From NCBI GenBank assembly GCA_910574475.1, contig CAJTAT010000006.1:218953-282952 (forward strand): a DNA stretch of 64,000 nucleotides, written 5' to 3'. The notes beneath the pieces were generated by a model, which did no database searches, had not been told where the DNA came from, and saw only the letters and a list, made by a program, of their open reading frames with translations. Of the stretch, positions 45,708 to 54,205 are shown one piece after another (position 1 is the first letter of the stretch; the number at the start of each line of letters is the position of its first letter). This DNA comes from Clostridia bacterium. GTDB lineage: Bacteria > Bacillota > Clostridia > Lachnospirales > Lachnospiraceae. Both the position numbers and the translations under genes were made by a program.

Positions 45708-46841
45708 GTGAAATTGCAGGATATAAAAGATAAAATGCCCGCAGAGGACGGATTTTATATGCCCGCAGAATTTGAGCCGCAAAAGCAGATCTGGATGCTT
45801 TGGCCGGAACGCCCAGATGTCTGGAGAGATGGGGCTCGGCCGGCACAGAAGGCATTTACAGCAGTTGTAGAAGCCATCTCCAGGTTTGAACTGGTTACTG
45901 TAGGCGTGTCAAAAGAGCAGTATGAAAATGCCAGAAGGCAGCTTCCAAAGGAAATCCGTGTAGTGGAAATCTCTTCCGACGATGCGTGGATGAGGGATGT
46001 GGGTCCCACATTTCTGGTAAATGAAAGCGGTGAGGTGCGGGCTGTTCATTGGGGGTTCAATGCCTGGGGAGGGATTACAGACGGATTATATTATCCCTGG
46101 GATCAGGACCAGTTGGTGGGGAAAAAGGTTTGTGAGATAGAGAGGATTCCCTGTTATGATGCGACAGATTTTGTCCTGGAAAACGGCTCCATTCATTCTG
46201 ATGGGGAGGGAACCTTGCTTACCACAAAAATGTGCCTCCTGAGTGCAGGCAGAAATCCCGGACTCGACCAGGGGCAGATTGAGAACAAGCTTAAAGCCTG
46301 TCTGGGGGTAAAAAAGGTTTTGTGGCTTACAAATGGAATGGATCCAAATGAGACAAATGGGCATGTAGATGATGTGGCGTGTTTTGTGCGCCCTGGGGAG
46401 GCAGCCTGCATCTGGACAGAGGATGAAACAAATCCCTTTTATCCTGTTGCCAGAGAGGTATATGAAGAACTGTCTCTTATGACAGATGCAATGGGGCGGA
46501 GGATAAAGGTCCATAAAATCTGCCTTCCTAAGAAAGTCATAACCTTGGGAGAGGAGGTTCAGATTGAAACAAAAGAGCACACCCTAGAGAGAAAAGAGGG
46601 AGATGTGTGTATTGCCTCCTATTTGAATTTTCTTATCTTAAATGGGGGAGTCATTGTGCCCCAATATGGAGATGAAAACGACCAATTAGCATTGAAGCAG
46701 ATTAGTGAAATATTTCCAGAGCGAGAAGTGGTGGGAGTCTATACAAGGGAAATAGTTTATGGTGGCGGCAATATACACTGTATTACGCTTCAACAGCCCA
46801 GAGGAATAAAAAGGAGAATGGATTATGAAGAAAATAATTGA
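45708..46841 (+). CDS. aguA: Agmatine deiminase family protein
   Basis: 377-residue amidinotransferase-fold enzyme. MPAEFEPQKQIWMLWPERPDVWR at the N-terminus, SSDDAWMRDVGPTFLVN, LENGSIHSDGEGTLLTT (catalytic Glu/His region), GHVDDVACFV, and YGGGNIHCITLQQP with the nucleophilic Cys all match AguA, which turns agmatine into N-carbamoylputrescine and ammonia. The neighbours are not polyamine genes, so another guanidino substrate is possible. The start is GTG 45708 or TTG 45714; AGAGG is nearer the right distance for the TTG. It overlaps the next gene by 17 bases. Confidence 0.88.
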   Translation: MKLQDIKDKMPAEDGFYMPAEFEPQKQIWMLWPERPDVWRDGARPAQKAFTAVVEAISRFELVTVGVSKEQYENARRQLPKEIRVVEISSDDAWMRDVGPTFLVNESGEVRAVHWGFNAWGGITDGLYYPWDQDQLVGKKVCEIERIPCYDATDFVLENGSIHSDGEGTLLTTKMCLLSAGRNPGLDQGQIENKLKACLGVKKVLWLTNGMDPNETNGHVDDVACFVRPGEAACIWTEDETNPFYPVAREVYEELSLMTDAMGRRIKVHKICLPKKVITLGEEVQIETKEHTLERKEGDVCIASYLNFLILNGGVIVPQYGDENDQLALKQISEIFPEREVVGVYTREIVYGGGNIHCITLQQPRGIKRRMDYEENN

Positions 46842-48123
46842 AACGATTAGTGAGGAATATGTAAGCCTAATGCTGTCTAAGATTCCCTATGATGGAGGGG
46901 ATATTTACGCATATCTGGATGCTCCCTCAGGAAAACGTAGGACGCCGATTGATCGGAACAAGACGATATATCTTTATACGCCTGTGCCTGAAAGAAAGGA
47001 GCGCTCGGTGGCTGAGATTCACAAAGAGGCTCTTATGTGGGAAGAAAAATTGGAGCAGATAAAAAAGGAAGAGCCACAGGATGCCAGAGTGGATTTCCTT
47101 TTGACTCATATGCGGAGCCTTCGAGTGAGAAGCGAGATGCTGTTAGGGAAAGAGATAAAATATGATGATATGATTAAGGGCCTGTATGATTTGACAGCTC
47201 CAGACTATGAGGAGGAAATATTTGACAAAGCCTTGAAAGAGCTGGAGGAGGTGCTTCCGGGGAAAGGAACTCTTGCGGAACGGATTGCCAATTTCAAGAA
47301 GAAGGTAACAGTGCCGGCTAACAGGCTTGCAGCCACTATGACAGGGGCAGTAGAGGCATTTCATGAGATGGCCATAAAAAATATGGATATTAATCAGGAC
47401 AGCGCCCCCCGGCTCAGCTTTTACAGCTTTGGCGAGCACAGAAAAGGGCTGGAGCTGGACGGCTATGTATATGATTGGGAGCTGGACAGAATCAATTGGG
47501 AAATTGTGTTCTCCACAGACCATGCATTTACGATAGATGATATTATCAGCTTTTCCTGCCACGAGGTTGAGCCAGGGCATCTGACTTTTATTGGTCTTCG
47601 CACAAAAGCGGCGTATGAAAACGCGTGTCCAGAGCTGGCTGTTGTGTCCCAGTTCTCGCCTTCTAGTGCATTTGTGGAAGGCGGAGCAAGAATGGGAATT
47701 GATTTATGTCTTCCGGGAGAAGAGTTATATAAATTTGAAAAGGAAGTGCTTTTCCCGCTGGCGGGATTTGATCCGAATTTAATAGAGTGCCTACCTGCAT
47801 GGCATCATTATCGGAAAGTAATGAATTATGCAAAGCAGCAACTGGACAGAAAGATGTGGAACAGAGAATGGACCCAGGCAGAAGGAATTGCTTACATGAA
47901 AAAATATCAGCTGGCAGCACCGGAGGAATGTGCCTACGCAGTCAATCATCTTGCTGTGGATCCTGGACACTTTGTGGCCCATGACTATTCCAGAGATATT
48001 ATTATGCGGTATGTCTATAACAAAGCCAAGACAATGCCGGAACGATGGAAAATGTATAAGGATTTAAGTATGGCTCATATTTCTATGTCTGCGATTGAAG
48101 ATGAGACCTATGAACTTTCTTAA
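46825..48123 (+). CDS. DUF885-like zinc hydrolase (HExxPGH motif)
   Basis: 432 residues, mostly helical. SCHEVEPGHLTFIGL near 250 carries the HExxPGH zinc motif seen in DUF885 proteins, which resemble M2/M3-type peptidases. A distal Glu in SSAFVEGGARMGIDL follows, as in that group. There is no signal peptide, so it acts in the cytosol. It probably cleaves an amide or peptide bond. It sits between the deiminase and SDR genes, suggesting it processes the same imported compound. Confidence 0.75.
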   Translation: MKKIIETISEEYVSLMLSKIPYDGGDIYAYLDAPSGKRRTPIDRNKTIYLYTPVPERKERSVAEIHKEALMWEEKLEQIKKEEPQDARVDFLLTHMRSLRVRSEMLLGKEIKYDDMIKGLYDLTAPDYEEEIFDKALKELEEVLPGKGTLAERIANFKKKVTVPANRLAATMTGAVEAFHEMAIKNMDINQDSAPRLSFYSFGEHRKGLELDGYVYDWELDRINWEIVFSTDHAFTIDDIISFSCHEVEPGHLTFIGLRTKAAYENACPELAVVSQFSPSSAFVEGGARMGIDLCLPGEELYKFEKEVLFPLAGFDPNLIECLPAWHHYRKVMNYAKQQLDRKMWNREWTQAEGIAYMKKYQLAAPEECAYAVNHLAVDPGHFVAHDYSRDIIMRYVYNKAKTMPERWKMYKDLSMAHISMSAIEDETYELS

Positions 48124-48140
48124 AACAGGGGGGATGGAAC

Positions 48141-49013
48141 ATGAATTTTGATAAAATTTTATCCCGAATCTCTCTGGAAGGAAAGGTTGCCATTATTACA
48201 GGAGCATCCCGCCCTAATGGACAGGGTCGAGCGACGGCACGGGCTCTGGCTGTCCGGGGAGCAAAAATTGTCATTACAGACATCCCGGAAGCCGTGGAGG
48301 ATATGACAGACGGTGTGGGAGGAGGTGGTATGGGATCCTGTGAACTTCTGGAAGAGACTGCAGAAGAAATTCGGGGCCTTGGAACAGAAGCATTTGCTAT
48401 TCCCTTGGATTTGAGTAAGACAGAAGAAATTTCTGCTATGGTGCATAAAGCGGTGGATACCTTTGGAGGAGTCGATATTTTAATAAATAATGCAGCCGTG
48501 TTCTGCGGTTCCAAGCCCCTGGCAGATCTAAAGCCCCGGGACTTAGAGCTGACATATCAGATCAATGTGCAGGCTATTGTAGCCTTATGTCAGGAGGTAA
48601 TCCCCCATATGATAAAGAGGGGAGGAGGAAGTATCATTAACAATTCCTCTGGAACCGCAGTGGTAACAACCCCCAGCCTTTTCTACTACGGGGTGTCAAA
48701 AGCATATCTTCTGGGACTGACTAAGTCTCTTGCTGCTGATTATGGAAAATATAACATTAGGACGAATGCTATTGTTACAGGAAATATTTTGACAGATGCA
48801 ATGTTAAAGGAGATTGAATATTATTCTGAAAGGGATGGGGTAAGCTTTGACCAGGCTATGGCAGAGATGAAGGCCGGAACTGTGCTTTGTGAGATTGGAA
48901 GACCAGAGGATACGGCAGAGACTATGGCATTTTTGGCTTCTCCTGGAGCAAGCTTTTTTAACGGCTGCTTTTTTGCCGTAGATGGGGGAGATACCTGTGG
49001 CACTGTATACTAG
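48141..49013 (+). CDS. SDR family oxidoreductase 1
   Basis: 290-residue classical short-chain dehydrogenase. Cofactor loop TGASRPNGQGRATARAL, with an unusual RPxGxG insertion, NNAAV, and the active site Ser...YxxxK in FYYGVSKAYLLGLTKSLA are intact. ITDIPE after beta 2 ends in Asp, pointing to NAD(H). An acidic Gly-rich insert (about 52-65, DGVGGGGMGSCELLE) follows. First of four tandem SDRs with the same cofactor loop pattern, probably acting on successive hydroxyl/keto groups of one substrate. Confidence 0.88.
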   Translation: MNFDKILSRISLEGKVAIITGASRPNGQGRATARALAVRGAKIVITDIPEAVEDMTDGVGGGGMGSCELLEETAEEIRGLGTEAFAIPLDLSKTEEISAMVHKAVDTFGGVDILINNAAVFCGSKPLADLKPRDLELTYQINVQAIVALCQEVIPHMIKRGGGSIINNSSGTAVVTTPSLFYYGVSKAYLLGLTKSLAADYGKYNIRTNAIVTGNILTDAMLKEIEYYSERDGVSFDQAMAEMKAGTVLCEIGRPEDTAETMAFLASPGASFFNGCFFAVDGGDTCGTVY

Positions 49014-49024
49014 GAGGTAGGAAG

Positions 49025-49810
49025 ATGAATTTTGTTGAGTTGGAAAAAACCATGTCTCTAGAGGGAAAGGTGGCAGTAGTTATAGGTGATTTTTCCTTGG
49101 ATACAATAGGAAACGCAGTCGCAGAGGCACTCTTGGACAGAGGAGCAGAAGTGGTGCTGTTTGAGCTGGAGGGGGCATATAAGAATGAGATAAAGACAGA
49201 TACCATGGAACTTACAAGCAGGACAGCCTAAGAGATCACAGACTGCTATGAACAGATCATAAAGAATCATGGAAGGATTGATATTCTGGTGAACTGTGTC
49301 AATGAGTTTTATGGGGGGACCATTCAAGAAATGTCCGAAGCCATTCTGGAAGAAAGTTATCAGAAAAATGTTCGCCTGGCATTTGATTTGATAAATAGTG
49401 TGATTCCTTATATGAAAGAAAAAGGCGGAGTAGTAGTGCAAACTACATGCGGAGCTTATGTATCTTCTCTTCCACAGACAGCTCCCTATGCATCCTCAAT
49501 CTATGCCACAGTGAGAATGATAAAAAATTTTGCGGATGAGGCCAGCAGATATAAAATCCGTTTTAATACAATTTGTGCGGGAAATATAAAGTCAGAAGAA
49601 ATAGAAAGGTGGATTGAGAAACGAAAAGAGGATGGATATTCGCGTGAGGAAAGTGAAGGCATAGTAAGATGTCCCAATTATTTAGAAAGACTGGGAACTC
49701 CAGAGGATGTTGGAGAAACTGTAGCCTATGTGGTCTCTCCGGCGGCACATTTTATCAATGCAGCCACAATTATGCTGGACGGGGGCTGTCAGGACAGTGC
49801 TCTGCACTAA
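49025..49810 (+). pseudogene. SDR family protein 2, interrupted by in-frame TAA and lacking catalytic Lys
   Basis: The 786-base frame would give 261 residues, but codon 69 is TAA (49229-49231); the same frame continues cleanly on both sides (DILVNCVNE after it). A one-base change from CAA, AAA or GAA explains it. It is TAA, so selenocysteine is excluded. The cofactor loop is degenerate (VIGDFSLDTIGNA), and the YxxxK active site is YASSI, with Ile for Lys, so even the ancestral protein may have been non-catalytic. A restart at ATG 49289 could give a C-terminal piece. It lies between two intact SDR genes. Confidence 0.8.
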
Positions 49811-49831
49811 AGAAGGAAAAAGAAGGGGGAA

Positions 49832-50659
49832 ATGGAGATGGATTTTGAGAAAGTGAGAGATAAGATTGAGCTAGACTCTAAAGTGGCAGTAGTTACGGGC
49901 GGATGTCGACCTGGCGGCATCGGACAGGCAGCCGCAAGGGCACTGGCTAACCGGGGAGCTAATGTGGTCATTACAGATGAAGAAGAGTATCTACCTTTTG
50001 CCAAAAAGGTATTAGAGGAGATACGCTGTTTGGGAACAGAGGGAATAGCTGTGGCAGCGGACCCGACCAATGAAAAAGAGATTGCAGCTGTGGCAGGGCG
50101 TACTTTTGAGAAATTTGGCAGAATTGACATTTTGGTGAATACGAGCCCCTTGTATTGCGGAGTAAAATCTCTGGAGGAATTGACCCATGAGGACTGGGAT
50201 GCTACATATCGGCAGAATTATCTGGGATTTGCGGCAATGTGTCAGGCAATGATTCCTTATATTGCAAAAAGCGATAACGGGAGTATCATCAATCAGCTAT
50301 CTACATGGAGCAATTCGGCTTTTCCGGGGCTTGCAAACTATGGAATTCCCCAGGCATTTATGCTGGGCATGAGCCGTACCCTTGCCACGGAGCATGGAGC
50401 AGATAGGATCCGTGTAAATACGATAGTAGCCGGAATGGTAGATACACCGGCCTTCCGTAGTGCCGCTGGGAAATATGGAAAAGGGAAGGATGGAGAAATC
50501 TATGAAGAGCTCTGCAAAAGCTGTGCTCTGGGCAGACTTGGGAAGCCGGAGGAGATAGCAGAGGTTATCGGTTTTCTCGCATCAGAGGCGGCAGCTTATA
50601 TTAATGGTGTTACTCTTCGTGTGGACGGGGGTTTCATGAGTCCGGCCATGCAGTATTAA
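49832..50659 (+). CDS. SDR family protein 3, catalytic Lys replaced by Gln
   Basis: 275 residues. Cofactor loop TGGCRPGGIGQAAARAL and Asp-ending ITDEEE suggest NAD(H) binding. In the active site the Tyr is present (ANYGIPQAFMLGMSR), but the partner Lys of YxxxK is Gln, and the Ser block is QLSTWSNSAFPG. It may bind ligand without classical turnover, or work as a subunit beside SDR1 or SDR4. The frame is full length with a good AGGGGGA site, so it appears maintained. Confidence 0.82.
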   Translation: MEMDFEKVRDKIELDSKVAVVTGGCRPGGIGQAAARALANRGANVVITDEEEYLPFAKKVLEEIRCLGTEGIAVAADPTNEKEIAAVAGRTFEKFGRIDILVNTSPLYCGVKSLEELTHEDWDATYRQNYLGFAAMCQAMIPYIAKSDNGSIINQLSTWSNSAFPGLANYGIPQAFMLGMSRTLATEHGADRIRVNTIVAGMVDTPAFRSAAGKYGKGKDGEIYEELCKSCALGRLGKPEEIAEVIGFLASEAAAYINGVTLRVDGGFMSPAMQY

Positions 50660-50672
50660 AGGAGGAAGAGGT

Positions 50673-51362
50673 ATGAATGAAAAAGAAATAGCAAAAGTAC
50701 TCTCCCTGGACGGAAAGGTAGCGATTGTTACAGGGGCTTCCAGACCAAAGGGAATTGGGTTTGCCACAGTGAAAGCATTGGCTTTGCAGGGAGCAAAAGT
50801 AGTCATCAGTGATTTGGGAGAATTTGTACAGGGAATGTCGGATGAGTGCTATGCTCTGGGATCTACAAAGCTTTTAGACCAGGCTGCAAAAGAAATTTGT
50901 AGAATGGGAGGAGAGGCCATAGGGGTTCCGGCAGATATGACTAGGCAGGAGGATCGACTTCGTCTGGTGGAAAGGACGATCAAAGAGTTTGGAAGAGTGG
51001 ATATTCTAGTTAATAATGCGGCGTCCATGTTCAACACCACAGTGATGGAATCTGACGAACATTCTTGGGAGATGAGCTATCGGGTCAATGTAGAGGGAGT
51101 TATTGAGCTTACGAAGGCTGTCATTCCCTATATGAAGAAAAATGGAGGAGGGGCTGTGGTAAATATATCTTCTGGAGTAGGTGTGGGAGCCTTACCGGGA
51201 ATGGCCCCCTATGTATGTACCAAGCATGCGAATGTAGCTCTTACAAAATATTTTGCTGCAGAGTACGGGAAAAGCGGGATTCGATTCAATGTTATCTGTC
51301 CGGGTAACACATGGACAGATAATTGGGACGAGGAAATGGCACAGATGTGTAATTCCATTTGA
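50673..51362 (+). pseudogene. SDR family oxidoreductase 4, 5' part cut by the mobile element
   Basis: This is the N-terminal 225 codons of an SDR with complete motifs: TGASRPKGIGFATVKAL, NNAAS, and a YVCTK active site with Tyr and Lys. Native sequence runs to 51346; the last five codons and TGA come from the element. The matching 3' part is at 62857-63046. Together they make an 864-base, 287-residue frame with exact phase. The truncated product lacks the C-terminal substrate and dimer region, so it is probably inactive unless the element excises. Confidence 0.85.
51341..51346. repeat. Direct repeat ACAGAT, left junction (attL core)
   Basis: ACAGAT precedes the element and recurs at 62851-62856. 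It contains the GA dinucleotide that large serine recombinases of the TnpX/TndX type use as crossover. Confidence 0.8.
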
Positions 51363-51379
51363 GAACACGGATAAAGTTA

Positions 51380-51403
51380 ATCCCTACGGAATACCGCAGG
51401 GAT
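51380..51403 (-). terminator. Hairpin after the retron RT gene
   Basis: CCCTGCGG and CCGTAGGG arms with a TATT loop lie 5 bases past the RT stop and close to the element's left end. The T-rich tail is weak. Confidence 0.55.
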
Positions 51404-51407
51404 TTTA

Positions 51408-52619
51408 TCAAAAAGGACATTCAGAATCTGTAGAATTATTAGTGGTATCTATTTGTGGGTTTATAATTATATCTGGCCATTCAGAATATTTGCAAATATC
51501 TTGTAATCCTTTCTTTTCAAGAAAACATTTTCTTTCTTGGAAAAGGGATTCAAAATATTCAAACTCGTTTTCAGTATCAATACTTATATCAATTGACTGG
51601 GCAGAATCCAAATCACTATAAAACTTATTGTCATTATATGCATTGACTAATTCTGGAAATAGTTGAATTTTGATTAGTTGTTTATTGATATAATGTTTTA
51701 TCCGTTCTAAATAAGTCTGTTTATTCTCTTTTTCAATGTAATCAACATAAGCGATTTCTCCTAAAATATGTTCTTTATTTTCGTATTGACCCGAAATTAA
51801 ACAAATAAAAATTTCTTCTCTAATACTTTGTTTCAACTTTTTAGGAGCTTTTAATTCCATGTAATCTTCTATATCTGTAGGGCAAACTGTTATTCCTGTT
51901 ACTTGCTTTTTGTTAGAAGGTGTATGGAAGTGGGACTTCTTTTCATTGATAATAAAATCTTCATCTTCAATAATTTTTGTTATAATTGGAAAATTCTTTA
52001 GGAGTAACGCTTTGTCATCACAAGAAAAATACATATCATCAGCATATCGGGAATACCTAATCCCACGTTTTTCACATAAACCAATAAGACGTTTATCCAG
52101 TGTGATACAAATTATGTTTGATAAAGCCGGTGAACAAGCACTTCCTTGTGGTAATTTGCCATCCAATGTGCATAAATTTGTCAATATTGTAGCAGCAAAA
52201 TTATTGTAGCCCAGACTGGAAAATATAGTATAAACTTTACTAGCTGTTATGCTTGGAAAAAAGTCTTTCAAATCCAATGCTAAGCCGTATAAAGTATTAG
52301 AATGATAAAGAGCATTTTGTTTATGCCCATAATCCTTTCCTTTTCTAAAAGCCATTGCACGGTTAGTTATAGTTATTTTATTCAGTATTTCTACTAAAAT
52401 CCATCGTTGTACGATATGTAAGGTATATGAGGGAATTGAAATTTCACGATAATTACCGTTCCGTTTTTTTATTTGTTTCGTTTTATAATATTTATCAGTT
52501 TTCATTGAAAGGCAGTATAATAATCGTGAACTTAGTCTTGTAAGTTCTGACAATTCATCTATTGATTCAAAATGAGGTAGATTTAAAGAATTTATTAACG
52601 TAGGTATATTTAGGGACAT
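51408..52619 (-). CDS. Retron reverse transcriptase
   Basis: 403 residues. The fingers/palm carry LDLKDFFPSI, GSACSPALSN and the catalytic YADD of RVT_1. Two retron hallmarks are present: the NAxxH motif of region X (QNALYHSN) and the VTG triplet of region Y (KQVTGITV). It uses the upstream msr-msd RNA as primer and template to make branched msDNA. An extra C-terminal tail of about 70 acidic residues ends the protein. The GGAG ribosome site lies in the a2 strand of the RNA, so RT translation and msr-msd folding compete. It is much more AT-rich than repA nearby. Confidence 0.93.
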   Translation of the reverse strand: MSLNIPTLINSLNLPHFESIDELSELTRLSSRLLYCLSMKTDKYYKTKQIKKRNGNYREISIPSYTLHIVQRWILVEILNKITITNRAMAFRKGKDYGHKQNALYHSNTLYGLALDLKDFFPSITASKVYTIFSSLGYNNFAATILTNLCTLDGKLPQGSACSPALSNIICITLDKRLIGLCEKRGIRYSRYADDMYFSCDDKALLLKNFPIITKIIEDEDFIINEKKSHFHTPSNKKQVTGITVCPTDIEDYMELKAPKKLKQSIREEIFICLISGQYENKEHILGEIAYVDYIEKENKQTYLERIKHYINKQLIKIQLFPELVNAYNDNKFYSDLDSAQSIDISIDTENEFEYFESLFQERKCFLEKKGLQDICKYSEWPDIIINPQIDTTNNSTDSECPF

Positions 52620-52620
52620 A

Positions 52621-52785
52621 AAAAGCCGCTCCTTTCACCAAAAGTCTTTCATTAAGTTTAGATGGCTATTCCACGGATGTGGGATAGACGGCTAAAATTA
52701 AGGAATCATGTAAGCAAACCACCAAAGGAGACGAAATCATCTCCCGAACATACATAAGTATGTATAGACTGAAAAGAGCGACTAA
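52621..52785 (-). ncRNA. Retron msr-msd RNA
   Basis: Read on the minus strand between effector and RT. Strand a1 (52783-52771, AGTCGCTCTTTTC) pairs with a2 (52636-52624, GAAAGGAGCGGCT) over 13 bp with two G-U pairs. After a1 come two short msr hairpins (ACATAC/GTATGT and GGAGA/TCTCC). The msd is a long hairpin at 52701-52652 (outer arms TTAATTTTAG/CTAAACTTAA, inner CTATCCCAC/GTGGAATAG). A G at 52769, two bases past a1, is a candidate branch site. a1 overlaps the effector stop codon and a2 holds the RT ribosome site. Confidence 0.85.
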
Positions 52786-53652
52786 TTATTCAATTGCTCT
52801 TTGAGTATAACACATCTTATTTTATCCTGCAACATAGTTTTATCTTTTGCCCAAGAAAGCTTTAGCAGGCGAGAAGTCTTCTTATATCCTTTTGGAGAAA
52901 GGGATAATGTTTCATCGTTTTTTAAATCATTTAATTTTGTGACAAATTCGCCAGACTTTATTAAATATTTTATAGAAGCATTAAATAATTCATTGAAGTT
53001 CTCTGGTAATGATTTTTGGCTTATAAGCAATTCTTTCAAAGTTTTATAAAGCTCTTTTCTTTTTATATTTTTGTAAAAATATGCTATTATAGGTATAAAT
53101 GCAATATAAGCAGACAAATTATCAAAGGATAAACTTTTATTTCCCCTTTCGGACAAACGTTGAAGATGTTTAAATTTCTTGCTTAATTCCTCCCCTAATA
53201 ATTTTGGTTCTTTTTCTTTGTAAATAAAAACAGAAGATTTATGGTTCTTTTGCAGATGTTTTACGGGTCCCATCATAATAAAACTTTTATCTCTGGCATA
53301 TTTTTGATTGACACAAACTATCAATTTTTGTTCAAGTTTTTCATTTTGAATAAAAGCGCCCAATTCTACCGCAGACCCCATGCTTTCACAAATAATACAT
53401 ACTATATCGGAATTACTGGCTAAAAGATTCTCATATTCTAACAAATCAGCCTTTTTATCCCTGTTAAGCATATCCATGAATAAATCTTCAGGATATAAAA
53501 CTTGAAGACCATTGGTTTCTAGCTGAATTCTTATTTTATTTCTAATTATGCCGTTTATCCGCACCGCCGCATAAGAAGATAAAAAAGGACTGAGTAAATG
53601 TTTTGCAGAAAACATCATCAAATATCATTTTATATATTTCTAAATTGTTCAA
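52782..53652 (-). CDS. Retron effector, St85/RcaT-like (nucleoside deoxyribosyltransferase-like plus C-terminal DNA-binding), N-terminus frameshifted
   Basis: The main frame (53621-52782, 279 codons) contains SDIVCIICESMGSAVELGAF, the ligand-binding block of the nucleoside-deoxyribosyltransferase-like toxins of type II-A retrons, and ends in a winged-helix-like region. Its first residues look unnatural and its start has no ribosome site. In the next frame a TTG at 53652, 7 bases after AAGGAGA, encodes IYKMIFDDVFCKTFTQSFFI and then FLCGGADKR, the expected first strand and Gly-loop, stopping at 53542. The two frames join if one base is removed near 53545-53575. So the toxin is probably broken, or needs frameshifting. 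Confidence 0.78.
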
Positions 53653-53730
53653 AGCAAACTCTCCTTCAAAAATATAAAATTTATCTATAATTCAATTTCT
53701 ATATTTTTCTACAATTTTCATCATGATTCC

Positions 53731-53759
53731 ATTATACGAGATTTGTGGATATCCTACAA
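53731..53759 (-). promoter_or_regulatory. Retron operon promoter
   Basis: On the minus strand, TTGTAG (53759-53754), 17 bases and TATAAT (53736-53731). It lies about 70 bases upstream of the effector's TTG start, so effector, msr-msd and RT form one transcript. Confidence 0.7.
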
Positions 53760-54205
53760 GAACCTTTTTATGATTCATAGATGATTGAAATGTTCATCTT
53801 TGTAATTGGTTTAAAGAGAGAATGTAGTGTCGGGTGCTTATACATTTTCAAAAAATCAGAATACCATGTCTAAAATCATGTTTTCTTATGGGCTACTGGG
53901 TGAGAGGTCAAATCCTCCCACCCTATTTATTGCCACAAAACGCTTCCATACATTACTGCTCCTTGAAAACTTCACAGCAGCCGCCAGAGGGATACCCGCC
54001 GCAGGGGACAGCAAAGCCACGATATGAGCCTGCCCCCTGCTTAATCCGTGCATGGCACAGACGGAGAAAACGCCACCCTTAAAGGGTGTGGAACTGTATG
54101 GAATGGCTGCGTTACATACCCTTGCTTTCTGGCAAGGGTAAATAAATTCAAGGAGGGCAACGCCTATGTGCAACAAAACAAAACCAACACGGAGGGAGGG
54201 GTTCT
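53760..54205. other. Leader region of the repA gene with conserved stem-loops
   Basis: TGGGTGAGAGGTCA at 53897-53910 starts a hairpin closed by CCTCCCACCC. The same 14 bases, with similar flanks, recur near the right end at 62777-62790. Another hairpin, TACCCTTGC/GCAAGGGTA, lies at 54116-54138. A short frame starts with ATGTGC at 54165 after AAGGAGG and overlaps repA, possibly a leader peptide. No other gene is seen. Confidence 0.5.

Noticed and set aside
45708..46841. Polyamine (agmatine) operon
   Set aside because: No carbamoyltransferase, agmatine/putrescine antiporter or carbamate kinase is adjacent, so only the enzyme family is claimed.
49229..49231. In-frame stop as recoded codon
   Set aside because: It is TAA, not TGA, with no selenocysteine or pyrrolysine context. 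A nonsense mutation is simpler.
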